Below, in pieces: positions 1-10,915 of a stretch of 64,000 nt of DNA. The translations under genes were made by a program, and so were the position numbers. This DNA comes from Schizophyllum amplum. Its lineage: Eukaryota; Basidiomycota; Agaricomycetes; Agaricales; Schizophyllaceae. Numbering within the stretch: position 1 is the first letter of the stretch; every line of letters begins with the position of its first letter. The notes beneath the pieces were generated by a model. It was not told the origin of the DNA, ran no database searches, and saw only the letters and a list, made by a program, of their open reading frames with translations. Location of the stretch: assembly GCA_007026445.1 (NCBI GenBank), contig VDMD01000004.1:310001-374000 (forward strand), given 5' to 3'.

Positions 1-1229
1 TGAGCTGCAGCTGACCACCCTTCAGGAGAACAACCCCCAATACGAGTGGGTCAAGCGGCACACCTGGCAGTCCTGGCGCGAGCGCTACAAGAAGCACGGG
101 CACCGTCTGGACCGAATGATTGAAAGCATCGTCGAGCAGAGGAAGCCGATGTTGGGCGAGAAAGGCCAATACCATTATGTGCGCCTCGACGAGGCGAAGG
201 ATGCGTCGCCTCCACGGCCAAAGCGGAAGCGGAAGCGCACTCAACAGAGGGAACAATCAGAAGCGACGCAGAATGAGCAACATATCGAAGGGCCGGTTTT
301 GCTGTCGCCGCCGAATGCGCCTGTGCTCATACAGCGCCCGCCCCGGTCACAGTCTGCGGCACCGCCGCCTGTGTCTGGCTCCCCGTCACCACAGCCTGCC
401 GCTGTGCTGCCGCCATCGCAGCCCAAACCCAAGGCCAAACCAAAAGTGCCACAATCACCGCCTGTACCTGTCCAACCCTCGCAGGAGAACGACGACGGGG
501 AAGAAAGTCAATGGCCGATACGCATCGGAAACGATCCTCCGCCCGTCTGGGCTAGAAAGGCTGCGAGGGCTAACCGTATTGACGACGACGACGACGACGA
601 CGAACTCGCAGGGGAACAAAGTCCCGCAAAGCGTCCACGAATAGGGTATGCTTCGTGCTTACTATATGGTGTCCGGTCGCTGTGCTAACTGACAATATTG
701 TAGCGAGGCCGCTCCAAGTACGACCGTTAGCCCGACTCCCGAACCTGCCAGACACGGGTCCGGGCCCACAGACGGACCGGAGCCGATGACACAGCAGCTC
801 CCGCCGGCTACCCAGCAATTCGAGCTCAACACCCAGCACTCCGAACTTACGACCCAACAGTGGGTCGCCGACAGCCAGGACTTGGGCGTGAAGAACGGCC
901 AGGACTCGGCATTGATAGACAGTCAGCAGTCAGTCAGCGAGACTGAGGGCATTGGAGCTCTAGACAGCCAGGACATCGGGGCTCTAGACAGCCAAAACTC
1001 AGGTGCGATAGACAGCCAGCAGTCAGGAACGATAGACAGCCAGAACTCGGCAGTCATCCTGGCCAACATCCACGGCACCGACCGCACGCTGCGTGACATC
1101 GCCAAGTCGTTCCGATTCACGTACGAGGAGGTTCGCGAGTATCACGAGAAATGCCGGGACACGAATAGGGTGCGGATGCGCTTCCAGGAGATGCGGACGC
1201 TGTTGCGTGAGCGATTCAACGATATGTGA
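1..1229 (+). CDS. RAP1: Rap1-like telomere-binding protein, 3' part (Myb-type domain)
   Basis: The 5' end lies outside the window. Two exons are visible: 2-645 and 704-1229, joined by a 58 bp GT-AG intron with matching phase. The first visible residues contain HTWQSWRERYKKHG, which resembles the last helix of the Rap1/TERF2IP Myb domain (the HxWQSxxDRYxKH pattern). Then follow a basic KRKRKR stretch, a long Pro/Gln/Ser-rich disordered part, a run of seven Asp, a segment dense in SQ/TQ dipeptides with four tandem 8-residue repeats, and an Arg/Glu-rich helical C-terminus (TLRDIAKSFRFTYEEVREYH). Rap1 family proteins act at telomeres and in transcriptional regulation. The Myb match is seen; telomere function is inferred from the family. 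The upstream BRCT part expected for Rap1 cannot be checked here. Confidence 0.68.
954..1049 (+). repeat. Four tandem 24 bp coding repeats in the Rap1-like gene
   Basis: Four successive 8-codon units read GALDSQDI, GALDSQNS, GAIDSQQS and GTIDSQNS. Each carries an acidic SQ motif. The copies have diverged at synonymous and conservative positions, so they are not a recent slippage product. Confidence 0.9.
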
Positions 1230-1412
1230 GGAGGGAGACGGAACTGCGGATGTACTCGTCTCGTTGGAGGGTTATCAGGCTCTCTTTGGTTTCTACCTAT
1301 GTATGTGCCGCGGTTGTAAGCAGTTTTATACCCTCCCCTTTCTAGCAGCTCTGCGAGGCCGTCCCACCGTACCGTATACCCGTGTTGCATGCAGTACTTG
1401 TATGTACCAGCG

Positions 1413-3135
1413 TTACCCCCCGCGAACCTCTTGTAAACATGTAATCAGATGCTCTGCCTCGCGTCCTTCATGCTCCCTCGTCCCTGCCCTACTCTCCCTG
1501 TCCTTTGCTCCCCTTTCCCTCTTCCCTTCAACCCCCTCTACGGTCTTTTTTAACGTTAACGCTGCGCCATCCTCCTCCTCCGCCTCACTCCCCTCCTCAA
1601 AGAACGGCTGCACGCATCTCCGCGCCATTGCCACAAACAGGTCCTCCAAAATCCACGCAAGTCTGGGGCCTGTGAGCTCGATGGCGGGCTCTGCATTGAC
1701 TTCGAGGAGTTTGACGGTGAAGGGGGAGAGATTATCTGAGTTTTGTAGCAGGCCGAAGTTGTGCTGCACGAGGAAATCGACTCCGAAGAGCTCGAAGGCG
1801 TTTGGGATAGGCTGAGGGACAAAATTAGCGTAAGAAGAAAGAGAGGTAAGTCGTCAACGCGCCGCAATGCTCAGAAAAGAATAGTTCTGACCTGAAAATG
1901 GATGGGGTTACCCATGGCAGCCTTGAACGTCTCCTCTAAGATTTTTGTCATCTGCTGGATTATGTCGGTGATGTGTGCTTGCGTGAATGCCGTTGCTGCC
2001 GCTGTGTCCCAAGACAAAGAACGATCGGAGCCGGACAGGATAGTGCAGCCGACAAGCTCGTCAAGCAAGCGGACGCCCTCCTCGCCCCGATGTGTTTGTA
2101 GCGAGGTATTCGTGAGATGTGGCGCTAGATTAAGCGAATCGTCGTCCGTCGTAAATTTCGGAGGCGCGTATGGGACGGATGAAAACAAGGCCAGGATGCG
2201 GTCGTAGAGATAGAGTGTGAGGGAGCCGGAGGCGACGCAATATACGCGGAGGTGGAACTAGGGCTGGGTTGTCAATTTTTGGTACAAGGTACAAAGAGAT
2301 GGACGGATGAGCATAGATTTGCCTTAAGTAGAACGTATGGACCCTACCTTATGGCCCTCCAGCTTGTCGGGCACGGTGTAGGCGGAATCGATAGGGCGCT
2401 CTCGCGGGTCGAGCAGCAGAGGGCGGTCAATGTATTCCTGGCGTGGATGTAAACCTCTACATATCCCATACAAACGGGTTCGAGTACCTGTACGACAAAA
2501 TGGCGGAGCTGCGACGTGACGACTCCGGTGCCTACGTCCTTCTCCTCGTCCTCTGAGCCGTCATCTTCGAATTCTTCGAAGATCTTGGTCAAGCTTTGCT
2601 TGCTGTTGAACAGCCGTATACCATTCCCCCTGTCTGCCATGCCTCTGATTGTGTAAGTGCAGAACGCAAAGGCGACTTGAAGCAAAAACACGTACGGCTT
2701 CAATATCCACCACCGACCCTCTTCCAGGTCCTGCTCAAGATCATAGAGCTCATCGGCAAAAATTTCGTCGAGCTCGTCCGCGTAAGATATCTCGATTTCG
2801 TATGTGCGTGGTGACGCATCCCTCAGGATAGATTCAGGATTTTTAGTGAGGTACGCGTGAATAGTCCGCGAGAGAAAGTGTTTTCGGATGAGGGCTTTGC
2901 GGATCACGTAGCTAGAGGCCATTACGGAAGAGCGGCGAGTGTGCGTGAGCTCGTGGTCCATTTCGTCGTACGTAGACCATTGCAGGACTTTACTGTTTGG
3001 CCCGACTTCTGCAAGCGATGCGACGACAGTAGGAGAGGGGTCGAGCCGCTGAACGGCCCTGAGCACGAGCGACTGTGTAAAAGGTGCCGTCGGCCAGGTC
3101 ACAAAAGCAACGCCAGTTGAGTCGGATTTTGCCAT
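1413..3135 (-). CDS. Tubulin-tyrosine ligase family (TTL domain) protein
   Basis: Five exons (3135-2696, 2644-2488, 2437-2348, 2257-1892, 1811-1413) keep phase throughout and give 483 residues. TTL-type ATP-grasp features are seen in order: WWILKPGMADRGNGIRLF (ATP-binding lysine and glycine loop), HFVVQEYIDRPLLLDPR, KFHLRVYCV-type strand, and near the C-terminus ELFGVDFLVQ followed by KLLEVNAEPA, the metal-binding end of the fold. The ATG at 3135 is chosen because FVTWPTAPFTQSLVLRA, the usual N-terminus of fungal members, follows eight residues later; the frame stays open upstream to 3414 but would then overlap CysRS. Family members ligate amino acids to proteins, classically Tyr to alpha-tubulin. 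Fungal ones (Pby1 type) are poorly characterised, so the substrate is unknown. Divergent from CysRS across about 220 bp. Confidence 0.85.
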
Positions 3136-3355
3136 CCTCTGGGCCGAGTTGTGATCGCGAAAAAGAACAAAGACCCATCCAAATCGGGGAAGCCGCATGC
3201 CTTTTCTGGTGCTTGTCGCGGCACGTGTCCAGTATCGCTTGCCCCGATCGGAATCAATCATCGAGTCAAGCGCACGCATGATTCGCCTTCCAACTCTTGT
3301 CTCTCGCCATTTAAGCCACGTCAGACTCAGGCAGGGCGCTGCACTTTGCTCCTCC

Positions 3356-6290
3356 ATGGCCACACACCACCACTGGCAACCCCCGGCGCCCCAGAAGGGC
3401 GAGCCCGTCCTCAAGGTCTACAACACCCTCACCAAGTCTAAAGTCCGTCCGTCGCTTCCCCCGCCCCACACCGTCTAATAGCAGCATCAGAATGAGTTCG
3501 TGCCGCGCAATGGCAGGCTCGTAAAGTGGTACAACTGCGGTCCAACCGTGTACGACGCGTCGCACATGGGCCATGCCAGGTACGTGGCGCGCATAGCGGT
3601 AGCGAGCTACAGTTGACGAGCTCGTACAGAAACTATGTATCACAAGATATACTGCGACGAATCATGTCGGACTACTTTGGCTATGATGTGCACTTTGTCA
3701 TGAACATCACAGACATCGACAACAAGGTGTGTACAGTCGCGATCTCGCGCGCTCATCTTGCTGACGTGTGCCCCCAGATCATTGACCGGGCGCGGAAGAC
3801 ACATTTACTGGAAACTTTCCTGAAGGACAACACGCAGCTCACGCCGGAGCTCATTGCGCAGGCAGAAGACGCATGGCGACTGTACGTCCGCACCAAACTC
3901 GCGCAAGGCTTGCCAGAATCCGAGCGCCCGTCAGAGGGACAGGAAGATGCGACATGGACACGCATATCCCAGTCTATCACGGACGCCGGTTGGAAAGCCG
4001 AGTGCCTCAAGCGGTCAGAACCGTTCGATATGCACGCGACTGCTGCAGTGCGTGGTTCAAACTCCGAAAAAGACTACTTCGCTGAGGCCTTGTCAGAGAC
4101 GAAGTCTTGCTGCCGTTTTGACCGCAAAAGACCAGCTAACAAAGAACACGACGTCGCAAGAGGCTGCACATACACTCATCAACGAGGCAAATGAGGTCTT
4201 GGAAGAACTTCTGGACCAAAAGGTGCGAACATCAGTCCCTGTTTCCTACAACAACTGACCACATGAACTCCTACGTAGTACAAATCCACAGTCACCGATG
4301 CCTCCCTCTCGAGAAACCTGGCATCCTACTGGGAGGGCCGCTTCTTCGACGACATGGCCCGCCTCCACGTCCGCCGACCAGACAACATCACTCGTGTCAC
4401 CGAGTACGTGCCGGAGATCGTTGCCTTTGTTGACAAGATCATCAAGAACGGCTACGCATATGAGTCGGCTGGCAGCGTGTACTTCGATACGCAGACATTT
4501 GACGCCTCCCCGAACCACTTTTACGCGAAGTTGGAACCGCATAGCAAGGGTAATCGGGAGGACGGTACGTCTTGCCACTTCTTCGATAGGCCAACAGAAG
4601 ACTAAGTTATCACATTAGATGGTGGCTCCAAAGCAGTCGGCCAACGATCAGCATCCGACTTCGCATTATGGAAAGCATCAAAACCTGGAGAGCCATGTTG
4701 GGAGTCTCCATGGGGCCACGGTCGTCCGGGCTGGCACATCGAGTGCTCGGTCATGGCCAGCGCCATCTTCGGCGACAACATGGATATCCATAGCGGTGGC
4801 ACGGACTTGGCGTTCCCGCACCATGATAATGAGATGGCGCAGTCGGAGGTAAGGATAATCTATTGGCCTCACTCATCGAGCAGGTGGCTGACCTGGTGCA
4901 GGCATACCACGAATGCCCTGCATGGGTCAACTACTTCTTGCATACGGGCCATTTGCATATAGAGGGTCTGAAGATGAGCAAGTCGTTGAAGAACTTTATT
5001 ACCATCGACGTGAGCAACCATCCCGCGCCGCCTCATTGGTCGACTAACGGCTTTGATCAGGAAATTCTGGAACGCTTCACTGCACGGCAACTACGCTTGT
5101 CCTTCCTGACGACGTTGTGGAATGCCAAGCTCGACTTCTCGGAAGCGCTCATGACGGGCGAGGTCCGCGGCATCGAGTCGCAGTTCAACGTACGTTCCCA
5201 GTTGCTGTATGGCGGGCTTTGACTGATCAGTCTACTCAGAACTTCTTTACCCTTGTAAAGGCTCTGTTGAGCGAGGCCAAGGCCAACGGGCTGCAATCCG
5301 ACGGCTACCACCATTACGAGGCCCAGGAAGCCGAGGTGACGAAGGCGTGAGTTGCATGCGCGTGGGTCTGTCAGTATCCACTAAAGCAAATTACATTCAG
5401 CCTCTACGAATCCCAAGCCGCCTTCCGCGCCGCCCTGTGCGACTCCTTCAACACGCCCGTGGCCCTCAACGTTCTCCGCGACCTCGTCTCGAAAACGAAC
5501 GTGTACGTGAACTCCAGGGGGAAGCAGGCCAACCTCGCCGTCGCGGAGCAGGTCGCGCGCTGGGTCGGCGGCATGCTGCGCATGTTCGGCCTTGGCGAGG
5601 GTGAGGTGGACGAAATTGGGTGGGGTCAGGATAGCCAGGGGGCAGGGGCGGTTAATGTCAGTCATATCTTCACTTCGTCTTATTTGTTCCGACCATTCTA
5701 ACACCCCGAGCAGAAGGAAGAAGTCCTTATGCCGTACCTTCGCGCCATGTCGGCGTTCCGCGACAGCGTGCGGAAGGTGGCGATGGACAAGTCGCCGAGC
5801 GCCTTGAAGGATATTCTTGCGCTGTGCGACCGGTTGAGGGACGCTGACTTGGTCCCCCTGGGTGTTGCACTCGATGATCAAGAGGGTATGCCTGTCATTC
5901 GTACAATTATGCCCGGTCACTTCTAACACCTCGATTAGACGGCAAAGCCCTCGTCAAGCTTGTCCCCGCCGAAGAGCTCATCGCCGCACGCGAAGCCAAG
6001 CGCGCCGCCGCCGACGCTAAGGCAGCGAAGAAAGCCGCCGTCGCTGCCGCGGAGGAGGAGAAGCGCCTGCAGAAGCTCGAGCGTGGGCGCCTCGCCCCCG
6101 CGACATGTTCCGTCCGCCGCAGGTCGCGGAGGGCGCGTATAGCCAGTGGCAGGAGAACGGGCTGCCGACGCACGATGGGGAGGGGAAGGAGCTGAGCAAG
6201 AACCAGGTCAAGAAGGCGCAGAAGGACTACGCGGCGCAGGAGAAGCTGCATCAGGCGTTTTTGGAGTGGCAGGCGAAGGAGAAGCAGTGA
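3356..6290 (+). CDS. Cysteinyl-tRNA synthetase, with a single-base frameshift near the 3' end
   Basis: Class I synthetase that charges tRNA-Cys. Thirteen exons: 3356-3442, 3491-3579, 3630-3726, 3778-4047, 4097-4222, 4279-4564, 4619-4848, 4902-5009, 5061-5189, 5240-5346, 5401-5656, 5714-5885, 5939-6290. Seen: zinc-ligand motif [12 protein letters not shown]-type [29 protein letters not shown], and KMSKSLKNF. The C-terminus is the eukaryotic type, ending with [16 protein letters not shown] and a Lys/Gln helix. Around 6095-6102 the frame shifts by one base: the upstream frame reads LERGRLAP and the conserved continuation [14 protein letters not shown] lies in another frame. Restoring one C gives 769 residues in phase. 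Since the enzyme is essential and the rest is intact, I read this as a probable sequence error, not a broken gene. Confidence 0.95.
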
Positions 6291-6700
6291 ATATCCTCAG
6301 TTGCATTCGCCCATCTACCCATAATTTATTCGTATACTTGCGCCTCGTCCTCGCGGTGTGCACATTTGTTTGCATGCTTGGGTGCGTCTAAGGATCTCAT
6401 GCCTGCCTGGAGCCTGCTCATTTGTTGCGCGCCGCACAGAAGGCCACGACGCCCGCTGAGCGAGTAACTGTACTGTGTACAGTAACAATGGCAACGGCGA
6501 CCACGGTGTCCACATCACATTCCCGCGAAGGCATGTGAATTTCCGCTTTGAGTGCATCCGTGATCGAAGGAGACGCGGCCCGGCCGGCGCCCTCCCTGCT
6601 CTTCCCCACCCGTCTCCGCTGTCCAGCGCGCGCGGGTCTGCGCGTCGCCTCCATCGAACTGCTTACTCTACCACACCTTCACCTGCTCTAATCCTTCATT

Positions 6701-7798
6701 ATGTCCGGGAACTACCTGTTCTCGCTGACGCCGACGTTCACGCAGGGCCTCGTGCTCGGACAGTTGTCGATTCTGGTGCTTCTCATGCTCATCCTGAAAT
6801 ACCTGTTCCTGGACTCGACGAAGGCCCCATTCGAGACGACCTCGTACCAACCTGGGGCGGAGCGGCATGCGAGGAAGGGGGGCCATGCGCCTTTGGACCT
6901 GGGGGACTTGGACGATGTGGATGCGAAGTCACCTATCTCGGCGGAGTGGTTGAACTCGCTGGTGCGGCAGGTAAGGGCGCTACCTCGTCATGGGGTGGCA
7001 TGCGCTGACGATAATTTGCTGTAGATATTGAATGTGTATCGATCAAAATTACGGGACGACCTGGATGGAATGGCAGGGGATGAGGTTGCGCGGAGGCGAG
7101 TGGAAGCGTATGCGAACAGGGTCCTGCCGTCCAGCTTTCTGGTGCGTCCTCTATCGCCTCGATGTACAACAGCTGAAGCTGCTACAGGATCATGTCACCA
7201 TACACTCAGTCGACCTTGGCGTTCGCGCACCGAAATTCTCTAATCCGCGAACGCGACGAGATTCTGACGACATAAATGTGTGGAATATAGTTGCTTTCTG
7301 GCGTGCCTACTTATCCTCCTTACAGGTTACTGAATTTGACGTTGAATATACCGATACGGTGTCGGTGTCACTCGCAACCTCATACCTCTTCAATTATCCC
7401 GCGCCATCATTCGCACGACTACCCATCGAGTTGACAGTCTCACTCGCCGTTTTCAAATCAACAGTACGCCTTTAGCTTCTCCGCGTTCACTCATCTCACG
7501 CTCTCACCAGATATCAATTTCACCTCCCTCCCCCAAAGCGCACGCCCCTGTGCTCACATTGATGATCCACCCGACATTCACGCTCGATCTGAAGACGAAC
7601 TCGCTCATGGGCAGTCGCGCCAAGCTCGCTAACGTGCCCAAGCTTCACGAACTCATACAACATCAAGTACGACGCGTCTTGGCCTCGCGGGCAACCTGGA
7701 ACGTCGTGTTGCCGGGCTTGGGGCATACGGTGGCGGAGGTGAAGCAGGAGATGAGGAAGGAGATGCTGCAGGATAAGTTACAAACGTGGTATCAGTAA
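6701..7798 (+). CDS. MMM1: Maintenance of mitochondrial morphology protein 1 (ERMES subunit)
   Basis: Five exons (6701-6970, 7025-7141, 7188-7277, 7326-7463, 7511-7798) give 300 residues with all phases consistent. The layout is that of fungal Mmm1: short luminal N-terminus, one membrane helix at about residues 16-38 (LVLGQLSILVLLMLILKYLF), a disordered linker, then a cytosolic SMP lipid-transfer domain starting SAEWLNSLVRQILNVYRSKL and ending with VPKLHELIQHQVRRVL and WNVVLPGLG. Mmm1 is the ER-anchored member of the ER-mitochondria encounter structure, where with Mdm12, Mdm10 and Mdm34 it tethers the organelles and moves phospholipids. Same strand as CysRS, 410 bp downstream of it. Confidence 0.92.
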
Positions 7799-8020
7799 TG
7801 CTGTATATGTATAGTAATTGAATCGTCGCTGCAGGTTCACTCAGCACCTGCTCAGCACTGCTCAGCACTTTCCGAGTGACGCTCTTGCTGCAGGGAGCGC
7901 GCGTACGGGCACACGGCCCGGATGCCGGGCCATTGTTTTCCGTGATCACTGATCGAGGACCGCACTTTCCCCGCGCCTCCATCAGAACAAGGATACTTAC
8001 GCGTATTCCGCCCCGAAGCT

Positions 8021-8630
8021 ATGGCGTCCGCGTCCTCCAACATCATCTTCGACGATATCTTTGCCATCGAGGACATTGACAGAGCAGGGAAGAAGTTCGA
8101 CCGAGGTGCGTTCTGCGCGTCTTCCCGCCCGACGCCTACTCAATTTGGGCAGTCTCGCGGCTATGGTCCAAGTCAAAAACTACGAGATGGAGCTTGAGCT
8201 TGACTTCAATGTGGAGCTATTTCCTTTGTCGCAGGGGGACCATGTGGCTGTCGCGCTCGCGTCCTCACTGTCGCGAGAACCAGTCGGCGCAGCGGCAGAC
8301 GGCGAGGAGGCGGACAACAAAATGCGTGGCGGCCAGGTATCAGCGCAAACCCAGGATTGGAGGAGGACTATGACTATGTCATGTTTGGGAAGGTGAGTGG
8401 TGGAACGCGTACACACTGCGCTTCGCTAAGGAGGGTCCAGATCTACAAGTATGACGAGAGCACCGGCGAGAGATCGTGCGTCGTCTCTTTTCTTGTCCTT
8501 CTCTTTCTGACCTTCCTAAAGAACGGTGTACGCGTCGTTCGGGGGCCTGCTTATGGCCTTGACGGGAAACAACCGTCATCTGCAGAACCTTACCCTGGGC
8601 GAGTCAGTATACATCTTGCTTCGCAAGTAG
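8021..8630 (+). CDS. RPB8: RNA polymerase I/II/III shared subunit Rpb8, with two single-base frameshifts
   Basis: Small OB-fold subunit common to the three nuclear RNA polymerases. Exons 8021-8105, 8153-8392, 8441-8475 and 8522-8630. Family motifs: FDDIFAIEDIDRAGKKFDR, VSRLWSKSK, NYEMELELDFNVELFPL, DYDYVMFGKIYKYDE, and the C-terminal YASFGGLLMALTGN. Two breaks interrupt exon 2. At 8175-8179 a run of five A would need six to join WSKSK to NYEMEL; this restores the same spacing as human Rpb8, eight residues between VSRL and M-D/E-L. At 8354-8355 a G is missing before LEEDYDYV. With both restored the length is 156 residues, normal for the family. Because Rpb8 is essential, sequence errors are the likely cause. 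Confidence 0.88.
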
Positions 8631-9176
8631 ACTATCCTTGGCTGGTTTCTGCTTCACGCATCTACTTCCTCGTTGTAGCTCCGTACGGCAGCGAGAGAAA
8701 GGACTGAATGATTCATTGACATGAGAGATGAGCAAGTCAGGGGTACGCGACGACGTATGGACCACTGCAGAGACGCCTATATACAGGACCGTTATAACCC
8801 GGTAGAAGATGAACGAATGTAAGTAGGTAAACCGTGATAGAGGTAAACGATGATGATAAGTAGAAGAGGATGATAAGTAGAAGGTGATGATAGGTAGGAG
8901 TCGATGGTAAGTAGTCTAGTAGCACAACAATATCCTAGAGAGGGCGGGCGTGAGTGGTCGTAAGGATAGCGAATAAGGCAGGGTGTCGGAAGAGGTATAC
9001 TAGAGGTACAAGTGTGCGTAATAGTGTAGTATGTCCCAGAGCAGCAAATCCACTGGCAATTCCGTATCCATGCGTACTATAGTCGTTATTTCGCATATGT
9101 ACAAGCATAAGGCAGAGACCGTCCGTGAGGGCGAGCAGCCCGGAATAAGGCCCACCAGCCCGATATCAAGGTCGCA
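8631..9176. repeat. Intergenic stretch with degenerate purine-rich repeats
   Basis: Between the convergent RPB8 and minus-strand repeat-protein genes. From about 8806 to 8925 it contains imperfect copies of GATGATAAGTAGAAG and related GTAGG/GATGATA words on the plus strand. No coding signal is seen; probably the two 3' flanks plus a minisatellite. Confidence 0.6.
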
Positions 9177-10915
9177 TCAGAGCTTGCGCAGCTTGTCGAG
9201 CACGTCGTATACGTTCGTCTGCTTCGGTTTCGTCTCAGTGTTGAAATTCCAGAAGCGGTTCCGGCCCGTGACACGCACGTCGACGTCCGCGTCCAACCGT
9301 CGCGGGGAGCGGGGAGCTGCGACCGGCGGCGGTGACGACGGCGCTGCGGACTCGGAGACGAGCGAGGGCGTGATGTCCTGGTACCCTACACCGAAGAATC
9401 GCGAGAGCTTGGCTGCACGGCGCCGGCGTTCCTGGAAGGCCACTGGGTCGTCCTGCGAGTCGAGGCTTGCGCGGATGGAGTCGACAGCGTCGAAGGACCT
9501 GACGTTGCGCGGGTAGAGCGCGGCAAACGCCAGCTCGCGCTCTCGCATTGTAGCGAATGAGGGCATCTCCGGCGAGGACCCGCGCGAGGGTGCAGTACTC
9601 GGCCGCGGCGGGAGCTCCCTGTCTCCGGACAGTCGTGACGCAGCTGAGCTGCTGCGCGGCAGATCCATAGTCGAAAGCGTGCCCGTCGACAACGACAGGA
9701 GGGTCGCGATGGACGCGCGACGCTCCTCCTCTGTCAAGGTCAACAGGTGGTCGTCCTTGTTGCCGAGCACGCGAATCAGCTCCGGCGGTGGGTCCTGACC
9801 GAACAGCTGTGTGATGATCAGACAAGAGTCAAGCACAGACAAGGCATCAAGCAAAGACGGACCTCCCTCATCTTCTTGGCACGGCGCACGTCTAAGGCTC
9901 TGTGGTGGTCTGAGCGATTTCCCTCGCCAAAGCTTTCATCATAATGCGCTTGAAAGTCGTCACTACCGAGTTCGATACTGGCCGCCGGAGGGCGGTCGTC
10001 GATCATCGGCTTCTGCCCCCAGAGAGATCGGCTGCGCCGAAGGTGAGCCCCAGTCCTCTTGGATGAGGACTTGATGCGCGAAGCGACGGCAGCAGGATAT
10101 AGCCCGTCGATGCTAGCCTGGCGACGGGGCTTCCGCAGACGAGCGTTACGAATACTATTGGGCGTAGAAGGCCGGCGGCTGGCTGCAGCATCGGTCAGGA
10201 TCTCGGGCGGAATGTTCTCTCCGAAGTGCCGTGACAGCTTCGCCATGCGGGCCCGGCGTAGGCAGTCGTCGGATTGTTTGGACGGCGCGACGAGATCAGT
10301 GTCTACCGACTCGTGGGAGTTCTCCATCGAGGGCGCCTGCACGTAGATTTCCGTAACGTTCTCCTGTGTAGATGATGCAAAGCTGATGTGCGATTCATCG
10401 ACGGATGCTAGGGATGGGCGGGGAGGATCGGGGAGGGCCTTCCCGATGTCGGCTTGGGAGACGTTGAAGCTTGGACGTATGGGCGAGCTGGACAGCGCGG
10501 CGGCGTTGGCTGGCAGTGGAGGGGGTGGCCGCGCAGCCAGATCCTCGTCCATGTCTCGAAGCATGGCCACTTCCCCGAAGACCTTGGAGAGTTTGCGCGC
10601 TTTCTTCAGTAGCCGCGATTTCTCCGGCCCGTCCAACTCGTTGCGTGTGGGTGGGCGGGAGAGGGGAGAGTAGGTGAGAGGGGACGACTGCATACCATTG
10701 GAAGCTGGGCTAGGTGCAGCAGGAGACAGCTCGCCGGGGTGATGCGTTGCGCGCGGAGTCGTGCAAGAAGCGGGTGAAGGGGGAAGGGCTTGCGTACCGG
10801 ACGTCGGTGAAGCTGGACTCGAACCGGCAGTACGCTTGACGGCGGAGGCGAGGTGGACCATAATGGAGAGACGGTGGCGAGGGCGTTTCTGACCCCCATC
10901 TGGAGGGGAATTCAT
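9177..10915 (-). CDS. Unrecognised protein with four basic FG-motif repeats
   Basis: Two exons (10915-9863 and 9806-9177) spliced in phase give 560 residues. I do not recognise a named family. Most of the chain is Ser/Pro/Ala-rich and looks disordered, but one short motif occurs four times: KKARKLSKVFGE (residues 104-115), RRARMAKLSRHFGENIPPEI (from 220), RRAKKMRELFGQDPPPEL (from 344, formed across the intron) and RRRRAAKLSRFFGVGYQDI (from 478). The consensus is a basic amphipathic helix ending in FG then often PPE-L/I. No signal peptide or membrane helix is seen. The ATG at 10915 is the first in the coding frame after the low-quality upstream extension; a second ATG at 10861 is possible. Function unknown; the repeats suggest short linear docking sites. 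Confidence 0.8.

Noticed and set aside
120..644. Open frame overlapping the Rap1-like exon in another frame
   Set aside because: Arg/Ser-rich shadow of the real frame; the Myb motif and splice phase support the frame at position 2.
3355..3358. CCATGG giving ATG on both strands for TTL and CysRS
   Set aside because: The TTL start at 3135 fits the family better; the palindrome is coincidental.
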